Assembly (NCBI GenBank): GCA_009930115.1 | Contig: RZYY01000014.1 | Location: 1-38,405, forward strand | Direction: 5' to 3' | Length of the DNA: 38,405 bases | Source: Sphingobacteriia bacterium | Lineage (GTDB): Bacteria; Bacteroidota; Bacteroidia; Bacteroidales; 4484-276 | In this document: piece by piece, positions 17,494 to 28,253 of the stretch | Numbering within the stretch: position 1 is the stretch's first letter | Layout: every line of letters starts with the position of its first letter | Translations under genes and position numbers: made by a program | Notes under the pieces: generated by a model | What the model was told of the DNA's origin: nothing | The model's database searches: none | Seen by the model: only the letters and a program-made list of their open reading frames with translations

Positions 17494-20118
17494 ATGAAAT
17501 CAGCTCAGATAAGACAGACTTTTCTTGATTTTTTTGCCTTGAGGCAGCATAAAATTGTTCCTTCAGCACCAATGGTGGTCAGGAACGATCCTACATTGAT
17601 GTTTACCAATGCAGGGATGAATCAGTTTAAAGATATTTTTCTGGGCAACTCACCGGTAAAATTTACACGCATTGCCAACAGCCAGAAATGCCTCCGGGTT
17701 TCGGGTAAGCATAATGACCTTGAGGAGGTTGGTCATGACACTTATCATCATACCATGTTTGAAATGTTAGGCAACTGGTCGTTTGGAGATTATTTTAAAA
17801 AAGAGGCAATTGAATGGGGATGGGAGCTGCTTACCGACGTTTTTGGTCTGGAAAAAGATCGTCTATATGTTACTGTTTTTGGTGGCGATGCAAGTGAAGG
17901 TCTTGCTTTTGACAGTGAAGCCTTTGATGTTTGGAAAACTATTTTACCAGAGGATCGTATTTTATATGGTTCCAAGAAAGATAATTTTTGGGAAATGGGT
18001 GATGCCGGCCCTTGTGGTCCGTGTTCTGAAATCCATATTGATTTGCGCAACCAAGAGGAACGTAGCAAAAAGCCAGGTCATGAGATGGTAAATACGGGTC
18101 ACCCTGAAGTGATCGAAATTTGGAATCTGGTTTTTATACAGTTTAATCGTAAAAATGATGGTTCACTCGAACCTTTACCTGCCCGCCATGTTGACACAGG
18201 TATGGGTTTTGAGCGTCTCGCAATGGCGATGCAAAAGAAAAAATCCAATTACGATACTGATATTTTCCAGCCCATCATTTCCGAAATAGGTCATTTAGCT
18301 GGCAAAAGCTATGGCGATGATACCCGTCAGGATGTGGCCATGCGCGTCATTGCAGATCATTTGCGCGCAATTGCGTTTGCTATTGCCGACGGTCAGCTGC
18401 CATCGAACAATAAAGCCGGGTATGTGATCCGTCGCATCCTGCGAAGAGCTGTAAGATATGGTTTCACCTTTCTCGATCTCAAAGAACCATTTATCAACAA
18501 GCTGGTAAAAGTGCTGGTTGATGAAATGGGACAATTTTTTCCCGAGTTAAAAGCACAACAGGGGTTGATTGTCAAAGTAATTCTTGAAGAGGAAATTGCT
18601 TTTTTACGTACGCTTTCACATGGAATCAGACGCTTCGAGCAATACCTCGAAGGACATCCCGGTCAAAAAGTGATTGCCGGTGATTTTGCTTTTGAGTTGT
18701 TCGATACCTATGGTTTTCCGGTTGATCTTACCCAATTGATGGCACGGGAAAAGGAGCTTGAGGTGGATATGACAGGTTTCAGCAAGGGGCTGGAACAGCA
18801 AAAACAGCGCTCGCGTCAGGCTGCTGAAGTGGATACTGACGAATGGGTGGAAATCAGAAAAGGGGCAGATCAGACTACTTTTCTTGGGTATGATTCGCTG
18901 GTGGCTGAAGCAAATATTCTCAAGTTCAGAAAAGTAAAGACTAAAAAAGAAACTTTTTTTCAGATTGTTCTCGATCAAACCCCGTTTTACGCAGAGTCGG
19001 GCGGCCAGGTGGGTGACCGCGGAGTGCTTGACAACGGTAATGAGAAAATTGAAATTAAAGATACCCAAAAAGAAAATGACCTGATCGTACATATTACAGA
19101 TAAGCTTCCCGCTGATTTGTCTGCAACTTTTACAGCCATTGTTGACACTGACCTGCGCCGCATGACGATGAATAACCACAGTGCTACTCACCTTATGCAT
19201 GCTGCACTTAAAAGAGTTCTTGGGACACATGTTGAGCAGCGTGGTTCTCTGGTAGATGAAAACCGACTCCGGTTCGATTTTTCCCATTTTTCAAAAATGA
19301 CCCCGGAAGAAATTCGACAGGTAGAGCAGATCGTCAATGCAAAAATCAGAGAGAATGTTCCTGTTCACGACCAACGGCATGTTCCTATTGAAGAGGCAAG
19401 AGCAATGGGAGCATCAGCATTGTTCGGCGAAAAATACGGCGAGTATGTCAGGGTAATTACCTTTGATCCCAGTTTCTCCATTGAATTTTGCGGGGGTACA
19501 CACGTACCGGCAACTGGTCAGATAGGAATGTTCAAAATTGTTTCCGAAACAGCCGTTGCTGCCGGAATAAGACGAATAGAAGCAATCACTGCCGACAGAG
19601 TGGAAGAGCTACTTTACAGTTACGATGAAGTGGTCTCGGGATTTAAAGAGGTTTTTAAAAACCAGAAAGACATACTCAACGCTCTTTATGAGCTTCTCGA
19701 CGAGAAAAAGGCACTCGAAAAACAGATGGAAGTAAAGAAGCGTGAGGAAATTCTTGCTATGAAGTCTGATCTGAAAAAAAATGCCCAGCAGATCAACGGA
19801 GTAAATTTCATCGCCACAAAAATTGATGGTGACGCACAGTCGGCAAAAGACCTTGCTTTCATGATGAAAGATATTGTCGAAGATTTATTTCTGGTAGTGG
19901 GTACTGTTGCTGAAGGTAAAGCCGGTCTGACGGTTATGATCTCAGAAAATCTGACAAAATCGAAAGGTTTAAACGCTGGTCAAATCGTTCGCGAAATCGC
20001 CAAAGAGATCAATGGCGGTGGAGGAGGTCAGCCCTATTTTGCTACTGCCGGTGGGAAAAACCCTGATGGTCTTGATAATGCCCTGGCTAAGGCAAAAGCC
20101 TTCCTTTTGTCAGCTTAA
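17494..20118 (+). CDS. alaS: Alanine--tRNA ligase
   Basis: 874 aa; RQTFLDFFALRQHKIVPSAPMV, DPTLMFTNAGMNQFKDIFLG, NNHSATHLMHAALKRVLG, CGGTHVPATGQIG; GGGGGQPYFATAGGK C-terminus. Confidence 0.99.
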   Translation: MKSAQIRQTFLDFFALRQHKIVPSAPMVVRNDPTLMFTNAGMNQFKDIFLGNSPVKFTRIANSQKCLRVSGKHNDLEEVGHDTYHHTMFEMLGNWSFGDYFKKEAIEWGWELLTDVFGLEKDRLYVTVFGGDASEGLAFDSEAFDVWKTILPEDRILYGSKKDNFWEMGDAGPCGPCSEIHIDLRNQEERSKKPGHEMVNTGHPEVIEIWNLVFIQFNRKNDGSLEPLPARHVDTGMGFERLAMAMQKKKSNYDTDIFQPIISEIGHLAGKSYGDDTRQDVAMRVIADHLRAIAFAIADGQLPSNNKAGYVIRRILRRAVRYGFTFLDLKEPFINKLVKVLVDEMGQFFPELKAQQGLIVKVILEEEIAFLRTLSHGIRRFEQYLEGHPGQKVIAGDFAFELFDTYGFPVDLTQLMAREKELEVDMTGFSKGLEQQKQRSRQAAEVDTDEWVEIRKGADQTTFLGYDSLVAEANILKFRKVKTKKETFFQIVLDQTPFYAESGGQVGDRGVLDNGNEKIEIKDTQKENDLIVHITDKLPADLSATFTAIVDTDLRRMTMNNHSATHLMHAALKRVLGTHVEQRGSLVDENRLRFDFSHFSKMTPEEIRQVEQIVNAKIRENVPVHDQRHVPIEEARAMGASALFGEKYGEYVRVITFDPSFSIEFCGGTHVPATGQIGMFKIVSETAVAAGIRRIEAITADRVEELLYSYDEVVSGFKEVFKNQKDILNALYELLDEKKALEKQMEVKKREEILAMKSDLKKNAQQINGVNFIATKIDGDAQSAKDLAFMMKDIVEDLFLVVGTVAEGKAGLTVMISENLTKSKGLNAGQIVREIAKEINGGGGGQPYFATAGGKNPDGLDNALAKAKAFLLSA

Positions 20119-20178
20119 AAGATATAGCAGGAAAGTTATCCGGACTGTTTAGCTTGTTTTAAATATCAACCCTATACG

Positions 20179-21180
20179 ATGAGAGTTTTTGGACTATTTA
20201 CAACCATCATTCTGATCATTATTTCCTGCTCCACAGATAGAAATAAAAGGGCTTTTCTGCCTCCGGAACCTGATTATTCCGATTCAGTATATTGGTATGG
20301 GCTTTCCGATAATTCTGCCGAAAGCGTTGCGGATATTTTTTATGTTTACCCTACAGTGGGTACTGAATCAGTTGATAAAGAGGGTAACAGACTGTTTTTT
20401 ACAGATATCGGTGATTTTGGTGAACGTGAAGCAGCACTTGAAAATCAGCGATACAATCATCAGGTTTATGCTGCAGGTGATTATAATTTTTATGCTCCTT
20501 ATTACCGTCAGCTTACCATGGAAGCATACAGCCTGCCTTTGGAAGAAATAGTCAAATTTTCTCAAATCCCGGCGTCCGACATAGCAGATGCTTTCGAGTT
20601 CTATATGAAAAATTTCAACAATGGCAAGCCTTTCATACTGCTTGGTCATAGCCAGGGGTCGCAAATGTTGCTCGAACTGTTGAAGACAGGGATGAAGAAT
20701 GAAGACCTCAGTCAAATGGTTGCTGCGTATTTGATAGGGTGGTATGTCACACCGGACGAACTTACTGTTTATCAGGATCGTTTGAAACCTGCAAGGGGAG
20801 AATTTGATACAGGTGTGTTAATTGTTTACAATTCATTAACCGATTATGATTCACGGTCACCTTCAATCAATGCATCTGCGGTTGGAATCAATCCTATCAA
20901 CTGGACTACTGATACAACTTTTGCTCCCAAAAGTGCACATCTTGGTTTTCTCAAATATAATCACACATCCGGGCATTATGATACCATTGTAAATTTTACC
21001 GGAGGTTATCTGCACAACAACTTCATGATTTGTAAAGATATAGACCCGATGATCGTTTATAACGAAGAATTTCATGATCTTTTCCCTCCGGGAAACCTTC
21101 ATTTTATGGACTCCTGGCTTTATGGACTGAACCTGAAAGCAAACATGGCTGTCAGAGTGCGGGCGTTCCTGGGAGAATGA
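20179..21180 (+). CDS. DUF3089-type alpha/beta-hydrolase lipoprotein
   Basis: Lipobox-like IIISC; VADIFYVYPTVG; nucleophile-elbow-like ILLGHSQGSQMLLELL; GGYLHNNFMICKDIDPMIVYN. Confidence 0.85.
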   Translation: MRVFGLFTTIILIIISCSTDRNKRAFLPPEPDYSDSVYWYGLSDNSAESVADIFYVYPTVGTESVDKEGNRLFFTDIGDFGEREAALENQRYNHQVYAAGDYNFYAPYYRQLTMEAYSLPLEEIVKFSQIPASDIADAFEFYMKNFNNGKPFILLGHSQGSQMLLELLKTGMKNEDLSQMVAAYLIGWYVTPDELTVYQDRLKPARGEFDTGVLIVYNSLTDYDSRSPSINASAVGINPINWTTDTTFAPKSAHLGFLKYNHTSGHYDTIVNFTGGYLHNNFMICKDIDPMIVYNEEFHDLFPPGNLHFMDSWLYGLNLKANMAVRVRAFLGE

Positions 21181-21341
21181 GAAGATGTAAAATGCATGTG
21201 TGATGAGACTTTATCAGGTTTAGACAATAACAACCGGAGAACATTTTTCATCTTTTTCGATAGAATATTTTGTAATTCGTGAAAAAGTCTGATCTTTGCA
21301 CCCCAATTTTTAATTGTTTATTAATCATTTAACTAAGTAAA

Positions 21342-21896
21342 ATGCCAACAAAAATCAGATTGCAGAGACATGGTAAAAAGGGACGTCCTTTCTACCATAT
21401 TGTTATTGCGGATGGTCGGGCACCACGTGACGGAAGATTTATTGAAAGGATTGGTACTTACAACCCGGTAGCCATACCGGCTGAAATTGACCTTGACTTC
21501 GACCGCGCTCTTTACTGGGTAAGAGTGGGAGCACAACCCAGCGATACCGTTCGTGCACTTCTTTCATTTAAAGGAGTGATGTACAAAAATCACCTGCTGA
21601 AAGGTGTAGATAAAAAAGCCCTGACTCTGGAAGAAGCAGAAGTTAAGTTTTCCGAATGGCTCGAAGCTAAGAAACAGCGCTTCATTAATTCATTACAGGA
21701 AACAGAAAACAAAAAACGCCAGCAGCAAAAGAAAGCCCTTGAGGAAGAAACCCGTATAAAAGAAGAACGTGCTGCTGAAATAGCAAAAAAACGTGCTGAA
21801 GAAATTGAAAAGAAGGTGAAAGCTGCCCAGGAAAAGGCTGCCGAAGCTGCAAAGAATGATGCCGCTGAAGATGAACCGGCAAATGAAGCCGAATAG
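21342..21896 (+). CDS. rpsP: 30S ribosomal protein bS16 with long charged C-terminal extension
   Basis: [43 protein letters not shown]-terminal Lys/Glu/Ala-rich tail. Confidence 0.97.
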   Translation: MPTKIRLQRHGKKGRPFYHIVIADGRAPRDGRFIERIGTYNPVAIPAEIDLDFDRALYWVRVGAQPSDTVRALLSFKGVMYKNHLLKGVDKKALTLEEAEVKFSEWLEAKKQRFINSLQETENKKRQQQKKALEEETRIKEERAAEIAKKRAEEIEKKVKAAQEKAAEAAKNDAAEDEPANEAE

Positions 21897-21947
21897 TTTT
21901 TTGAAAAACTGCATTTTAAAATTTCAGTCAGTTCATAACTTATTTTG

Positions 21948-21989
21948 AGCCGGAGAAAAGAGCATTGATCTGTTTTCTTCGGCTTTTTT
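21948..21989 (+). terminator. Rho-independent terminator between rpsP and rimM
   Basis: AGCCGGAGAAAA-gagcattgatctg-TTTTCTTCGGCT (12-bp stem, one G-T pair) ending in a TTTTTT tract. Confidence 0.85.
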
Positions 21990-21999
21990 ATTGCTAATC

Positions 22000-22524
22000 A
22001 TGAAAAAAGATGATTTCTTTTTACTTGGGAAAATCACAAAATTCAACAAAAAAACAGCCGAATTGGTGATTGTAGCTGAAACCCACAGTGCTGAAGATTA
22101 TCTGGATAGTCCAGTGCTTTTTCTGGATATTGACGGAGGTCTGGTGCCCTTTTTTGTGCAAGAGTTAAAATTGAGAGGAAATGATGGTTTTTATGCTTTG
22201 TTCGAAGATTTTACAAATTCTGAAAAAGCACAAATACTGATTGGATGCAACGTTTATCTTCCGATGGATCATTTGACAACCTTGGACGATGATCAATTCT
22301 ACCATCATGAAATTGTTGGTTTCACTGTAGTGGATCGCAATGCAGGTGAGTTGGGCGAAATAATTCAGGTATTCGAGGGCGCGGCACAGGTGCTTCTAAA
22401 AGTTCTTTTCAGAGGAACTGAACTCCTGATCCCTTTGGTAGATCAGTTTCTTGTTAAAGTTAACAAACGAAAAAAAGTCCTCATCATGGATCTCCCTGAA
22501 GGATTAACCGAACTTAATTCCTGA
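22000..22524 (+). CDS. rimM: Ribosome maturation factor RimM
   Basis: Follows rpsP; FFLLGKITKFNKKTAELVI, HHEIVGFTVVDRNAGELGEIIQVFEGAAQVLLKV, LIPLVDQFLVKVNKRKKVLIMDLPEGL. ATG at 22000 preferred over TTG at 21991. Confidence 0.95.
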   Translation: MKKDDFFLLGKITKFNKKTAELVIVAETHSAEDYLDSPVLFLDIDGGLVPFFVQELKLRGNDGFYALFEDFTNSEKAQILIGCNVYLPMDHLTTLDDDQFYHHEIVGFTVVDRNAGELGEIIQVFEGAAQVLLKVLFRGTELLIPLVDQFLVKVNKRKKVLIMDLPEGLTELNS

Positions 22525-22538
22525 TAGCCGTTTATCTG

Positions 22539-23267
22539 ATGGATTTATTTCATTTTAAACAATTTGCCGTTGCACACCATCGTTCGGCCATGAAAATTGG
22601 TACAGATGCTGTTTTGCTGGGTGCCTGGGTTGATATTGAGACGACGACACAGCGAATTCTGGATGTTGGTACAGGTTGTGGAATTATTGCACTCATGCTT
22701 GCGCAACGTTCAAGCGCTTTGATAGATGCTATTGACATAGACCCTGAATCTGTTTCCGAAGCCTCCGAAAATTTTCGCCATTCTCCCTGGCCCAACCAAT
22801 TAAGAGCACTGGATATTTCATTACAGGATTTCTCATATAAAAGCACTGAAAAATATGACATGATTGTGTGCAACCCCCCCTTTTTTCAAAATAGCCTGAA
22901 ACCAAAAAATCCAAAACTTAAGCTGGCCAAACATAATCATCAGCTTGATTTTAGGACGTTCTGGGAGTGTATCTCAGGTCTGATAACGGCTAATGGAACT
23001 GTTGGAGTAATTCTCCCTGTTAATGAAGCTGATTATTTTGAAAATCTTGGTTTCGAAATGAATTTGTATCTGGTGAAAAAATGCAGTGTGATTCCAATTA
23101 CCGGGAAAAAAGCCAACAGAAAATTGTTGTTATTCTCACCGATTGAACCTGATAATATGGTTAGTGAAGAAATTATACTCCGACAACAATCAGGAAGTTT
23201 TTCCCGTGCCTATCGTGAGCTCACACGGGAATATCACCCGGAAGAATATTTTAAGAATAATTTTTGA
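22539..23267 (+). CDS. tRNA1(Val) (adenine(37)-N6)-methyltransferase-like protein
   Basis: MKIGTDAVLLGAWVDIETTTQRILDVGTGCGIIALMLAQR; NPPFF catalytic motif (IVCNPPFFQNSLKP). Confidence 0.92.
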   Translation: MDLFHFKQFAVAHHRSAMKIGTDAVLLGAWVDIETTTQRILDVGTGCGIIALMLAQRSSALIDAIDIDPESVSEASENFRHSPWPNQLRALDISLQDFSYKSTEKYDMIVCNPPFFQNSLKPKNPKLKLAKHNHQLDFRTFWECISGLITANGTVGVILPVNEADYFENLGFEMNLYLVKKCSVIPITGKKANRKLLLFSPIEPDNMVSEEIILRQQSGSFSRAYRELTREYHPEEYFKNNF

Positions 23268-23348
23268 CAGGTGGGGTAATCCTGCAAAAGGTAAATTTTA
23301 AAATGATTCCATGACGTCAAGTATAATTGCTAAATGACGTTTCAGCAG

Positions 23349-25934
23349 TTAACTGCGGAATTCAAGATCACTGCCGGCTACATCAACAGTGATAGGTGCC
23401 TCACGATTTACTTTACCGGCAAGGATCAATTTCGACAATTCATTCATCAACTGTTTTTGAATAACACGTTTTACGGGTCGTGCGCCATATTGCGGATCAA
23501 ATCCTGCACGTGCGATCCAGCCCAGAGCATCTTCAGTAACTTGAATCTGAATCCCGTTTTTGGCCAGCATTAACTGGAGCTGATTGATCTGCAGGCGGGC
23601 AATATCCAGAATTTCTTGTTCTGATAATGGCTTGAACATTATTATTTCATCAACACGATTAAGAAATTCAGGGCGGATAGTTCTTTTTAGCAACTCAAAT
23701 ACCTCATTTCGAACCCGCTCAAAGGTTGATTCGTGGTAATCTTCGTTTACTCCTAATTGTTCCTGAATAATGTGCGATCCGATATTGGAGGTCATGATAA
23801 TGATGGTATTTTTAAAATCCACAGTACGCCCTTTATTATCGGTAAGGCGGCCATCATCAAGTACCTGGAGAAGGATGTTGAAGACGTCCGGGTGTGCTTT
23901 TTCAATTTCGTCGAGCAGCACTACGGCATAAGGTTTACGACGCACAGCTTCGGTGAGCTGGCCGCTTTCGTCATAACCCACGTAACCCGGAGGCGCTCCT
24001 ATCAGCCTCGAAACAGTATGCCGCTCCTGATATTCTGACATATCAAGGCGTACCATAGAGTTTTCGTCGTTGAAGAGAAAACCGGCAAGTGCTTTTGCTA
24101 GTTCAGTTTTGCCTACACCGGTAGTTCCCAGAAAAATAAATGAACCTATTGGCCTGCGGGGATCCTGAAGTCCGGCACGGCTTCTTCGGATAGCATCCGA
24201 AACAGCAGTGATAGCTTCTTCCTGACCAATAACCCGCTCGTGCAGATGAGTTTCGAGCTGCAACAGTTTTTCGCGCTCACTCTGAAGCATTCGGCTTACT
24301 GGTATTCCTGTCCATCGGGAGACGATTTCGGCAATACCTTCGGCATCTACCTCTTCATTAATCATCGGGCTGTCACCTTGGATTGTAGCAAGTTTTGCCT
24401 TGAGTTTTTCCAGATTATCTTCGTTTTGTTTAATCCGGCCATAACGTATTTCGGCCACTTTCCCAAAATTGCCTTCGCGTTCGGCCTGATCGGCTTCAAG
24501 TTTCAATGCTTCAATTTCACGCTTGCGCAACTGAATTTGCTCTACCACTGCTTTTTCGGCCTGCCATTTGGCTTTCAGTTGATTACGTTTTTCTGATAGA
24601 TTGGCGATCTCTTCTGAAAGTTCACTTAGTTTTGCTTTATCTTTTTCACGTTTAATGGCTTCCCGTTCAATTTCCAGATGTTTGATTTTACGTTCAATTT
24701 CATCCAGATCCTCAGGAAGCGAGTTGATTTCAAGTCTTAGTTTTGATGCTGCTTCATCAATCAGGTCAATAGCTTTGTCGGGCAGGAAACGATCTGATAT
24801 GTATCTTTGCGATAATTCAACAGCAGCAATAATGGCTTCGTCTTTGATTCTGACCTGATGGTGTGTTTCGTAGCGTTCTTTAAGTCCCCGAAGGATGGAA
24901 ATGGCATCTGCTGTATCGGGTTCATTCACCATGACAATCTGAAAACGGCGTTCAAGTGCTTTATCTTTCTCAAAGTATTTTTGATACTCCTTGAGCGTAG
25001 TAGCACCGATAGCGCGCAGTTCACCGCGTGCCAGAGCAGGTTTCAGGATGTTGGCGGCGTCCATTGCACCTTCACCGGCACCGGCTCCCACCAGTGTATG
25101 AATTTCGTCAATAAACATGACGATTTCACCGCTAGAATCTACTACTTCTTTTACTACACTTTTCAATCGTTCTTCAAATTCCCCTTTATATTTTGCTCCG
25201 GCGATCAGTGCACCCATATCCAGTGAAAAAATCTGTTTTGATTTAAGATTTTCAGGAACATCTCCGTTGATTATTCTATGCGCGATACCTTCAGCAATGG
25301 CAGTTTTACCAACCCCTGGTTCGCCAATAAGGACAGGATTGTTTTTTGTCCGACGCGATAAGATTTGTAATATTCGTCTTATCTCTTCATCACGACCAAT
25401 CACCGGATCAAGTTTTCCGGAAGCAGCCAGTTCATTAAGGTTTTTAGCAAAACGGTTGAGCGCATTGTAAGTATCTTCGGCAGTCTGACTCTTAACCCCG
25501 CTACCTTTTCTCAGTTCTTTGATGGATTTGATGAGATTTTCAGATGTGAGTCCATGTTCTTTAAGCAGGCTGGCGGTTTTATCCTTTCCCGAAAGAATAC
25601 CTAATATTATATGCTCAATAGTAACAAATTCGTCGTTGAACATTTTGAGAAAGGTTAAAGCTTTTTGCAAAGCAGTGCTGGCATCCGGTGAAAGGTAAAC
25701 CTGACCTCCGGTAACTTTTGGGTAAACAGAAAGAAGTTGTTCGATCTCACGGTTTAATGCGTTGAGGTCAATATCCATTTTTTTAAGTAAAAAAGGAACA
25801 ACATTTTCATCAGAGTCGAGTATTCCTTTGAGTATGTGTGCATTCTCAATTTGCGGATGCTGATATCCGTCAGCAATTTCCTGTGCTTTCTGGATACTTT
25901 CCTGTGCTTTTAAAGTGAAATTATTAAAATTCAT
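23349..25934 (-). CDS. clpB: ATP-dependent chaperone ClpB
   Basis: 861 aa; two Walker A sites ([26 protein letters not shown]), M-domain coiled coil, [24 protein letters not shown]. Confidence 0.98.
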   Translation of the reverse strand: MNFNNFTLKAQESIQKAQEIADGYQHPQIENAHILKGILDSDENVVPFLLKKMDIDLNALNREIEQLLSVYPKVTGGQVYLSPDASTALQKALTFLKMFNDEFVTIEHIILGILSGKDKTASLLKEHGLTSENLIKSIKELRKGSGVKSQTAEDTYNALNRFAKNLNELAASGKLDPVIGRDEEIRRILQILSRRTKNNPVLIGEPGVGKTAIAEGIAHRIINGDVPENLKSKQIFSLDMGALIAGAKYKGEFEERLKSVVKEVVDSSGEIVMFIDEIHTLVGAGAGEGAMDAANILKPALARGELRAIGATTLKEYQKYFEKDKALERRFQIVMVNEPDTADAISILRGLKERYETHHQVRIKDEAIIAAVELSQRYISDRFLPDKAIDLIDEAASKLRLEINSLPEDLDEIERKIKHLEIEREAIKREKDKAKLSELSEEIANLSEKRNQLKAKWQAEKAVVEQIQLRKREIEALKLEADQAEREGNFGKVAEIRYGRIKQNEDNLEKLKAKLATIQGDSPMINEEVDAEGIAEIVSRWTGIPVSRMLQSEREKLLQLETHLHERVIGQEEAITAVSDAIRRSRAGLQDPRRPIGSFIFLGTTGVGKTELAKALAGFLFNDENSMVRLDMSEYQERHTVSRLIGAPPGYVGYDESGQLTEAVRRKPYAVVLLDEIEKAHPDVFNILLQVLDDGRLTDNKGRTVDFKNTIIIMTSNIGSHIIQEQLGVNEDYHESTFERVRNEVFELLKRTIRPEFLNRVDEIIMFKPLSEQEILDIARLQINQLQLMLAKNGIQIQVTEDALGWIARAGFDPQYGARPVKRVIQKQLMNELSKLILAGKVNREAPITVDVAGSDLEFRS

Positions 25935-26351
25935 TGTTTCTGTCCTTTTTATTGAGAAAATCAGATTTGCAAAAATTTTGCCAATGGATACTGGTTGTAC
26001 TGATATGTTAAGTTGTCAGCTAAATTGCTCATTATTAGGAATTAAACATGACTAATTGGCATGTTAAATCTAGAATGATCTATTTGTTCTACCAGGTTAA
26101 TTGACAATAGGAGAAAAAATCCTGAGATTCAATTCTTCCTGGTTTGTAAAAGGTTTTTATGAAAAAGTAGATGGATTGATTCAGATGTGACGGTTACAAT
26201 CCGATAATTTATCTCCGGTATATAACTGCTTTTATTAAGAGATGACAATAATTGACTTATTTTAGAAGATTAGTACCGGAATTATGGGAAATGAATAAAA
26301 TAGATGGATTTGATCTGCTCAGAAGTAATCCCGTGAAAGCGAAATAATTTT

Positions 26352-26375
26352 TTCGTAAAGCAATAATTTTACGAA
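26352..26375. promoter_or_regulatory. Short inverted repeat in the leader of the CoA-binding protein gene
   Basis: TTCGTAAA-N8-TTTACGAA, perfect 8-bp arms, ~32 nt before the ATG at 26408. Confidence 0.4.
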
Positions 26376-26407
26376 GATTGCATTTGAAAACCATTATCAA
26401 TTTGTTC

Positions 26408-26779
26408 ATGTCTAAATTCAAGAGAACTGTTGTAATTGGAGCCAGCCCGAAACCTTACAGGTATTCTCACAAAGCTGTCAAAGCACTTGTTGAGGCAGGC
26501 CATTCTGTAACTGCCATCGGACTGAGTGAAGGAAGTATTTCCGGAGTTGAAATAATAACTTCACATTTGCCAGTCGAAGATGTGGACACAGTTACGATTT
26601 ATCTTTCCCCCGGGAATCAGTCAACGGTTTATGATTATGTTATCAAAGTGCTCAGTCCCAGGCGAATTATTTTTAATCCTGGAACTGAAAATGAAGATTT
26701 CATACAAAAAGCCATGCATGTTGGTATTGATGCAATTGAAAATTGCACATTGGTTATGTTGGCTTCGGGAAGGTATTGA
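26408..26779 (+). CDS. CoA-binding (Rossmann-fold, CoA_binding_2) protein
   Basis: TVVIGASPKPYRYSHKAVKALVEAGHSVTAIG; RRIIFNPGTENEDFIQKAMHVGIDAIENCTLVML. ATG at 26408 preferred over TTG at 26378. Confidence 0.88.
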   Translation: MSKFKRTVVIGASPKPYRYSHKAVKALVEAGHSVTAIGLSEGSISGVEIITSHLPVEDVDTVTIYLSPGNQSTVYDYVIKVLSPRRIIFNPGTENEDFIQKAMHVGIDAIENCTLVMLASGRY

Positions 26780-26857
26780 CAAAATCAGTTGTTTAAATTA
26801 ATGATTATTTTCGTGGCTTGTTTTAAGTTTTAAACGAATAATACAGTATAAAACGCT

Positions 26858-28132
26858 ATGTTCATGCGGAGTAGATTCCTGTTTTTTTTAGTTTTCATCA
26901 TTTGGGTTGCTGACTTGCAAGCACAGGAGCCGCTATTACCAGACTCAACGCTGATGTGTCGTACTGACAGCGTTTTTTTGGATGCAGGACCTGGTTTTCT
27001 GAGCTACCTTTGGAGTACTGACGAGCAAACTCAGACTATCTATGCGCAAAACAATGGGTGGTTTTATGTATGGTGTACCCGCGAAGATATGAGTGTTGTC
27101 AGGGATTCAACCTTTGTCTTCTTTTTTAATGCTGAAATCTCGCAGCCAGATACTATCTTTACCTGTTACAAGTATCAGGTTATCCTGTCAGTGGTAGAGG
27201 ACACTCTGAAATATTCATGGTCAACCAGCGATCCTGACTTAATTCTTGAGAATACCGAACATCATTCCATACAGTTTGTTCCGGTAAACGACACAACAAC
27301 TATTTATGTGCATTTGTCCGATAGTTCGGATATTTTAACCTGTGTGGACAGCGCACAGATTTTTTTGTATCCCCGAATGAATTTCGATGAAATAAATCAG
27401 ATTAATACCGGATGTCCGACAACCTGCCGGGGACAGCTTCAGGTAATTGTTTCAGGTGGTCTTCCGCCATATTCCTACTTTTGGCCGACAACCGAACCGC
27501 GGCAATATGATTCCATTGCTTTTGGTTTATGCGAAGCAACATACAAAATTGAAGTAACCGACGATTACGGTTGCCTCAGAGATACCCTGCTTCCTGTTGA
27601 AGTTTTTGATATGCCTGAGGTAACCATTATTCGTGATCCCGAAGAACAGGTCTATATTCAAAATCCGGTTGTGACGTTCTCGTTCGAAAATCAGAATGCT
27701 GATAGTATTCAAATAATTGACTGGAACTGGAACTTTGGTGACACCACTTTTTCAACTCTTGAAACCCCTGAAAAAGTTTTTTCTCAGGTAAGAGATTATG
27801 AGATTAAACTCAAATATACCACAAGCGATGAATGTATTGATTCAGTGATGATGACACTGAATATTGCCCAGGCTGAAGTTGATATTCCCAATGTTTTTAC
27901 CCCTAACGGGGATGGTTATAACGAGTTGTTCGAAATTAAAGATCTGGAATATTACATGAGTAACGAGATTTTAATTTTCAATCGCTATGGAAAAAAGGTT
28001 TATTCTATGAACAACTATCAGAGTGATTGGGATGGTGATAATTTGAAAGATGGCGTCTATTTCTATGTTCTTAAGGCAAACGGGTATTTCGGTACTGATA
28101 TTTTTAAGGGCTCTATTTCGATTATGAGATGA
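26858..28132 (+). CDS. Secreted protein with PKD-like domain and CHU_C / gliding-motility-associated (T9SS type B) C-terminal domain
   Basis: Signal peptide ending LQAQ; PKD-like DWNWNFGDTTFSTLETPEKVFSQ; C-terminal IPNVFTPNGDGYNELFEIK...IFNRYGKKVY...SDWDGDNLKDGVYFYVLKA...FKGSISIMR. Confidence 0.93.
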   Translation: MFMRSRFLFFLVFIIWVADLQAQEPLLPDSTLMCRTDSVFLDAGPGFLSYLWSTDEQTQTIYAQNNGWFYVWCTREDMSVVRDSTFVFFFNAEISQPDTIFTCYKYQVILSVVEDTLKYSWSTSDPDLILENTEHHSIQFVPVNDTTTIYVHLSDSSDILTCVDSAQIFLYPRMNFDEINQINTGCPTTCRGQLQVIVSGGLPPYSYFWPTTEPRQYDSIAFGLCEATYKIEVTDDYGCLRDTLLPVEVFDMPEVTIIRDPEEQVYIQNPVVTFSFENQNADSIQIIDWNWNFGDTTFSTLETPEKVFSQVRDYEIKLKYTTSDECIDSVMMTLNIAQAEVDIPNVFTPNGDGYNELFEIKDLEYYMSNEILIFNRYGKKVYSMNNYQSDWDGDNLKDGVYFYVLKANGYFGTDIFKGSISIMR

Positions 28133-28235
28133 TTGCCAAATAGCTTTGAATGTTGAGTTTCCTTTATTTTTTCTCCCCTAAAAAGTGACTTTTTTTCTTT
28201 CACATTTTTTTAGAAAATGTTATCAACCTAATTGA

Positions 28236-28253
28236 AAAGGTACTTGTACCTTT
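28236..28253. promoter_or_regulatory. Palindrome upstream of dnaA
   Basis: AAAGGTAC-TT-GTACCTTT, perfect 8-bp arms. Confidence 0.5.

Noticed and set aside
18616-19287. 223-aa minus-strand ORF inside alaS
   Set aside because: Antisense to highly conserved alaS; no motif or plausible start context.
23268-23348. Possible bidirectional terminator between the tRNA methyltransferase and clpB
   Set aside because: Only a repeated TGACGT word; no convincing stem with T tract.
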